Origin: an uncultured Paraprevotella sp.
GTDB lineage: Bacteria; Bacteroidota; Bacteroidia; Bacteroidales; Bacteroidaceae
DNA length: 64,000 nt
Reading direction: 5' to 3'
Assembly (NCBI GenBank): GCA_944321525.1
Contig: CALULQ010000003.1
Coordinates: 62,001 to 126,000, forward strand
The notes below the pieces were generated by a model. That model saw nothing but the letters and a program-made list of their open reading frames with translations. It was not told the DNA's origin and searched no databases. The translations under genes were made by a program, and so were the position numbers. Shown one piece after another: positions 60,914 through 64,000 of this stretch (position 1 is the stretch's first letter; each line of letters opens with the position of its first letter).

Positions 60914-61537
60914 ATGTTGACGCAAATGATTATCACGTCGATGGCAGCCACGTTCCTGCTGCCCAAGTTGCCCTATGCACCCGATGCCTTGGAGCCGGTC
61001 ATCAGCAAGGAGACCATAGAATATCATCACGGCAAGCACCTGCAAGCCTACGTGAACACGCTGAACACGCTGGTGGAGGGGGCTGAATATGCAACCATGA
61101 ATCTGGAAGAGATTGTCTGCAACGCTCCGGCCGGCCCGTTGTTCAACAACGCCGGCCAAGTGCTCAACCATACACTGTACTTTGAACAGTTCCGTCCGGT
61201 GGAGGCTGGAGGCGCGGCTGCCCCGACTGGGAAGCTGGACGAGGCCATCCGTGCTGCATTTGGAAGTTTCGAGGACTTCCAAAAGAAAATGGCGGCAGCC
61301 TCCACCGGTTTATTTGGCTCGGGATGGGTCTGGCTGGCCCAGAACGCGCAGGGCGGACTGGAAATCGTGCAGTGCCCGAACGCCGGGAATCCCGTGACGA
61401 AGGGACTTGTGCCCTTGTTGGGCTTCGACGTGTGGGAACACGCTTACTATGTGGACTATCGCAACCGCCGTGCCGACCACATTGCCGCCTTGTGGCAGAT
61501 TGTGGATTGGGAGGTGGTCGCCGCCCGGATGAAATAA
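60914..61537 (+). CDS. Superoxide dismutase, Fe/Mn type
   Basis: Converts superoxide to oxygen and peroxide. The 207-aa protein has metal ligands in ETIEYHHGKHL, GQVLNHTLYF and LLGFDVWEHAYYVDYRNRR (two His, then Asp and His). The core begins at about residue 16 (LPKLPYAPDALEP). The first 10-14 residues are extra and mildly hydrophobic, and starts at ATG 60929 or later are possible. Bacteroidetes enzymes are often cambialistic; the metal cannot be told. Own promoter and terminator. Confidence 0.94.
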   Translation: MLTQMIITSMAATFLLPKLPYAPDALEPVISKETIEYHHGKHLQAYVNTLNTLVEGAEYATMNLEEIVCNAPAGPLFNNAGQVLNHTLYFEQFRPVEAGGAAAPTGKLDEAIRAAFGSFEDFQKKMAAASTGLFGSGWVWLAQNAQGGLEIVQCPNAGNPVTKGLVPLLGFDVWEHAYYVDYRNRRADHIAALWQIVDWEVVAARMK

Positions 61538-61585
61538 TGTTTTTTTCGCATAGGTAAGGTAAAGAGATTGGTGTGTAAGTTGTTC

Positions 61586-61620
61586 CGCCCGCTGTTGTAA
61601 TCGACAGCGGGCGTTTTTTT
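61586..61620 (+). terminator. Terminator after superoxide dismutase
   Basis: Perfect 10-bp stem CGCCCGCTGT / ACAGCGGGCG (61586, 61604) followed by seven T residues. Confidence 0.9.
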
Positions 61621-61624
61621 CGGG

Positions 61625-63619
61625 TCAGCCTTCCGCGGGTGTCCGGCCGGCCAAGGAGCGGACGTATGAACGGAGCAACCTGTAGAACGGTTGATGGCAG
61701 AGCGTGCGGCCGTTTCCCACGAGGATGAGTTTCATCCGCGCCCGGGTGATGGCTACGTTCATTCGGCGCAGGTCGTGCAGGAAGCCGATGTTGCCGCTTT
61801 CGTTGCTTCGCACCAGACTGATGAGGATGATGTCGCGTTCCTGTCCTTGAAACCCGTCCACCGTGTTCACGCTCAGCAGGTGGCGGTAGGGTTTGAAGAA
61901 CGGGTCACGCCTCAACAGTGAGCGGAGCAGTTGCACCTGTCCTTTGTAGGGTGAGATGATGCCGGTGTCGATTCGTTCCTGCAGGATGCGTTCCTTCCCG
62001 ATTTTCGTGAAATAACCTTTCAGCACGTTCAAGGTGAGCCGTGCCTCTTGCGGGTTGGTGCGGCTGGTGCTGTCGGGGTTGAGGGCTTCGCTGAAGTCGG
62101 GTGCGTCGGCGGTGTCGGAGGCGGAGGGCAAGGCCGTGTCTGTCCCTGCTTCCAGATAAGGTGCGGTCTGCGCTTCGTCGGACGTGTCGATCCATTCCAT
62201 CGGTGTGTCCCAGTCCAATATGCCACGATACTTCACCTCGGGTGCGCTCTCCACTTTCCCGTCGTAGAAGCATTCGCTGGAGAATCGCATGATGGCCTCG
62301 TTCATGCGGTATTGCATGCGCAAGAGGCTGACCACGCCGGGTTGCCGAGTGGCGATGGTCTCCATGAGCGTGCGGTCCAGTCCTCCTTTCAGGGCTTCGG
62401 GGCATTTGATGGTGGGCGGCAGCTGGCGGTGGTCTCCGGCCAGGATGACGCGTCCCGCTTTCTGGATGGCGATCCAGCAGGCAGCCTCGAGGGCCTGTGC
62501 CGCTTCGTCGATGAAGAGGGTGGAGAATTTCTTGCCCGCCAGGACGCGGTTGGCGCTGCCGGCCAGCGTGCAGGCGATGACGCGTGCCTCGTTGAACAAG
62601 CTTTCGTTGATGGTGATTTCCAGTTCGGTGGCCCGGTCGCGCAATCGTGCAACCTTCTGGTGGAAAGCTTCCCTCCCGCCCGAGGGCCGATGGTCGTACA
62701 GGTCGCGGATGGCTTTCCTGATGGCCCAAAGCGAGGGGTAGGCAGGATGGGCCTCGAAGCGGCGCTCATAGGTGAAGGAGAGCATTTTGTCGTTGACGCG
62801 CGACGGGTTGCCGACGCGCAGGACGGAGACGCCGCGATCGGCCAGCTTCTCCGAAATCCAATCCACGGCCATGTTGCTTTGGGCGCAGACGAGCACCTGG
62901 CTTTCGCGGTGGAGCGTTTCATAGATGGCTTCCACGAGAGTGGTGGTCTTTCCCGTTCCCGGCGGTCCGTGCACTATCATCACGTCCTTGGCGCGGAGCA
63001 CTTCGTTGACGGCCGCTTCCTGGGTGGGGTTCAGCCAAGGGAAGCGCAACGGCTGGAACGTGAACCGTCCTGCGGGCTTCACGCCGTAGCAAACCTCGCG
63101 TAGCTCGGCCAGCCGGCCGTGTTTGGCCTCCGCCACGCGGTCGATGGCCTCGAACATCAGGCGGTAGGTCGTTTCGTCCAGGTAGAGTTGCACCCCGACG
63201 CGCTCCCCGTCGCGCAGCCGGGCCAGGGCTTCCGCGTCGGGCAGGGCGACGACCATCATGTTCCCATCCACGTAGCTCACGGTGGCGGTGAACTTGAAAT
63301 AGTGCAGGAGTCCGCCGTGCGCTCCTCCCCGTCGTGCTTCTCCCGATGCGTCTTGGGTGAAGAAGCACACTTGTTTTCCCGGTTCGAAGCCGTGGTCTTG
63401 GTCGGTGTGCTCCGTGCGTTCCACCTCCACGACCAGTTGGTTGAGCGAGTTGTAGTAGCTTCGTCCCAAGTTCAGCGGATACCAGCAATAGCCTTGTGCC
63501 ACCTTCCGGGCCACGCCAGCCGTTTCCGTTTGTGCGCGGAACTGTTCCCTTTCGTACTTGTATTCCATTTCCAGCAGTTGTTTCTGCTGTTGGAGCCAGA
63601 GGATGGAGGATGCGGGCAT
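61625..63619 (-). CDS. Superfamily 1B DNA/RNA helicase (Upf1/IGHMBP2-like)
   Basis: 664 aa. N-terminal beta-barrel region (residues 20-190), then helicase motif I MIVHGPPGTGKTTTLVEAIYETL, CAQSNMAVDWISEKL (Ia), motif II TLFIDEAAQALEAACWIA, III AGDHRQLPPTIKCP, motif V VDGFQGQERDIILISLVRSN, and VI RRMNVAITRARMKLILVGN. All motifs are intact. The bacterial role of this group is not settled. Followed leftward by the SOD terminator. Confidence 0.92.
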   Translation of the reverse strand: MPASSILWLQQQKQLLEMEYKYEREQFRAQTETAGVARKVAQGYCWYPLNLGRSYYNSLNQLVVEVERTEHTDQDHGFEPGKQVCFFTQDASGEARRGGAHGGLLHYFKFTATVSYVDGNMMVVALPDAEALARLRDGERVGVQLYLDETTYRLMFEAIDRVAEAKHGRLAELREVCYGVKPAGRFTFQPLRFPWLNPTQEAAVNEVLRAKDVMIVHGPPGTGKTTTLVEAIYETLHRESQVLVCAQSNMAVDWISEKLADRGVSVLRVGNPSRVNDKMLSFTYERRFEAHPAYPSLWAIRKAIRDLYDHRPSGGREAFHQKVARLRDRATELEITINESLFNEARVIACTLAGSANRVLAGKKFSTLFIDEAAQALEAACWIAIQKAGRVILAGDHRQLPPTIKCPEALKGGLDRTLMETIATRQPGVVSLLRMQYRMNEAIMRFSSECFYDGKVESAPEVKYRGILDWDTPMEWIDTSDEAQTAPYLEAGTDTALPSASDTADAPDFSEALNPDSTSRTNPQEARLTLNVLKGYFTKIGKERILQERIDTGIISPYKGQVQLLRSLLRRDPFFKPYRHLLSVNTVDGFQGQERDIILISLVRSNESGNIGFLHDLRRMNVAITRARMKLILVGNGRTLCHQPFYRLLRSYVRSLAGRTPAEG

Positions 63620-63627
63620 GTGCGGTT

Positions 63628-64000
63628 TCAGGCTTTGGGGTTAGGGGCAGCGGCCTTTTCGGCTTTGAGGTCGGCCCGGCTTTTGCTATGGGTCACCAGC
63701 CACACGCCGCTGAACACCAGGATGACGGCCAGCCCCTGGCTCCAGCCGAATACGCCCAGGCCCGTGGCCACGCTGACAATGCAGGCCACGATGGGCTGCA
63801 CGTAGTTGTACATGCTCACGATGGTGGGGCGGAGCATCTTTTGGCCGTTCATCATCAGAATGTAGGCCAGATAGGTGGCGACGAAGACGACGAAGGCCGT
63901 CTCCAGCCATGTGCCGACGGGAATCGTTGCCCACGGCAGCACGGCCAGTTCCTTGTAAGTGAACGGCAGGATGACGATGGAGGCGTAGGTGAACATCCAT
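63628..64000 (-). CDS. EamA/DMT-family transporter, N-terminus beyond the window
   Basis: The last 124 codons or so of a membrane protein. At least three hydrophobic helices (TWLETAFVVFVATYLAYILM, VQPIVACIVSVATGLGVFGW, LAVILVFSGVWLVTHS) and a short basic tail match the second EamA half (TIVSMYNYVQPIVA). The substrate is unknown. Its stop lies 8 nt before the helicase start, so the two are probably co-transcribed leftward. Confidence 0.85.
   Translation of the reverse strand, partial: WMFTYASIVILPFTYKELAVLPWATIPVGTWLETAFVVFVATYLAYILMMNGQKMLRPTIVSMYNYVQPIVACIVSVATGLGVFGWSQGLAVILVFSGVWLVTHSKSRADLKAEKAAAPNPKA

Overview
The window looks like chromosome from a member of the Bacteroidales (phylum Bacteroidota). 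The evidence is a SprA/Sov type IX secretion translocon subunit next to ruvA, DUF4290 and DUF4250 genes, lipoproteins with acidic residues after the lipobox cysteine, an etfB-etfA-acyl-CoA dehydrogenase operon, and many upstream sites matching the Bacteroidetes promoter pattern TTTG-N19-TAnnTTTG. Most of the DNA is clearly GC-rich. The CRISPR-Cas block at 27.3-39.6 kb is visibly AT-richer. I see no tRNA or rRNA genes, and I cannot name the genus.

Layout. 0-7.2 kb is housekeeping: gmk and yicC point left, and tsaB-DUF4290-murA-rimM-dxr-rseP runs right as a tight operon. 7.2-11.7 kb holds a 32-aa membrane micro-ORF with a DUF4250 gene, a short palindromic repeat, a lipoprotein, a CCA-adding-type enzyme and a membrane/kinase fusion. 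11.8-20 kb is the very large sprA plus ruvA. 20.1-26.5 kb is a leftward run of four lipoproteins: one joins a periplasmic-binding fold to a legumain-like C13 protease, one is a BMP-family binding protein, one is unknown, and the first is interrupted by an in-frame stop.

26.7-40.2 kb is the most notable region. A complete type III-A CRISPR-Cas locus is bracketed by two direct repeats of about 541 bp and about 97% identity. It contains cas6, cas10 (HD and GGDD intact), csm2, csm3, csm4, csm5, a Card1/Can2-type CARF nuclease, a small unknown alpha/beta protein, cas1, a primase-polymerase-like gene (CAPP candidate), an N-terminally extended cas2, and a 20-repeat array. All genes and the array read leftward. 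The leader has an excellent promoter, and the end of the flanking repeat supplies an intrinsic terminator for the array. Read on the + strand, each spacer has at least one open frame, and two pairs of spacers encode homologous peptides with mostly silent differences. The crRNAs would therefore be antisense to invader mRNA, as type III immunity requires. Cas10 would make cyclic oligoadenylate, Card1 would respond to it, and Cas1-CAPP-Cas2 would form the adaptation arm.

40.3-44 kb encodes a tandem SGNH (rhamnogalacturonan acetylesterase-like) protein and a thioredoxin-like exported protein. 44.2-47.9 kb is etfB-etfA-acd. 48-50.8 kb is a UvrD-like helicase, then a Rpn/PD-(D/E)XK gene with an internal repeat tract. 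52-54.3 kb is an exported protein, an ECF sigma factor and a likely anti-sigma protein. 55-64 kb holds DUF2461, bcp, sulP (with tandem 88-bp repeats that each carry a promoter), a POT peptide transporter, a nitroreductase, superoxide dismutase, a superfamily 1 helicase and a partial EamA transporter.
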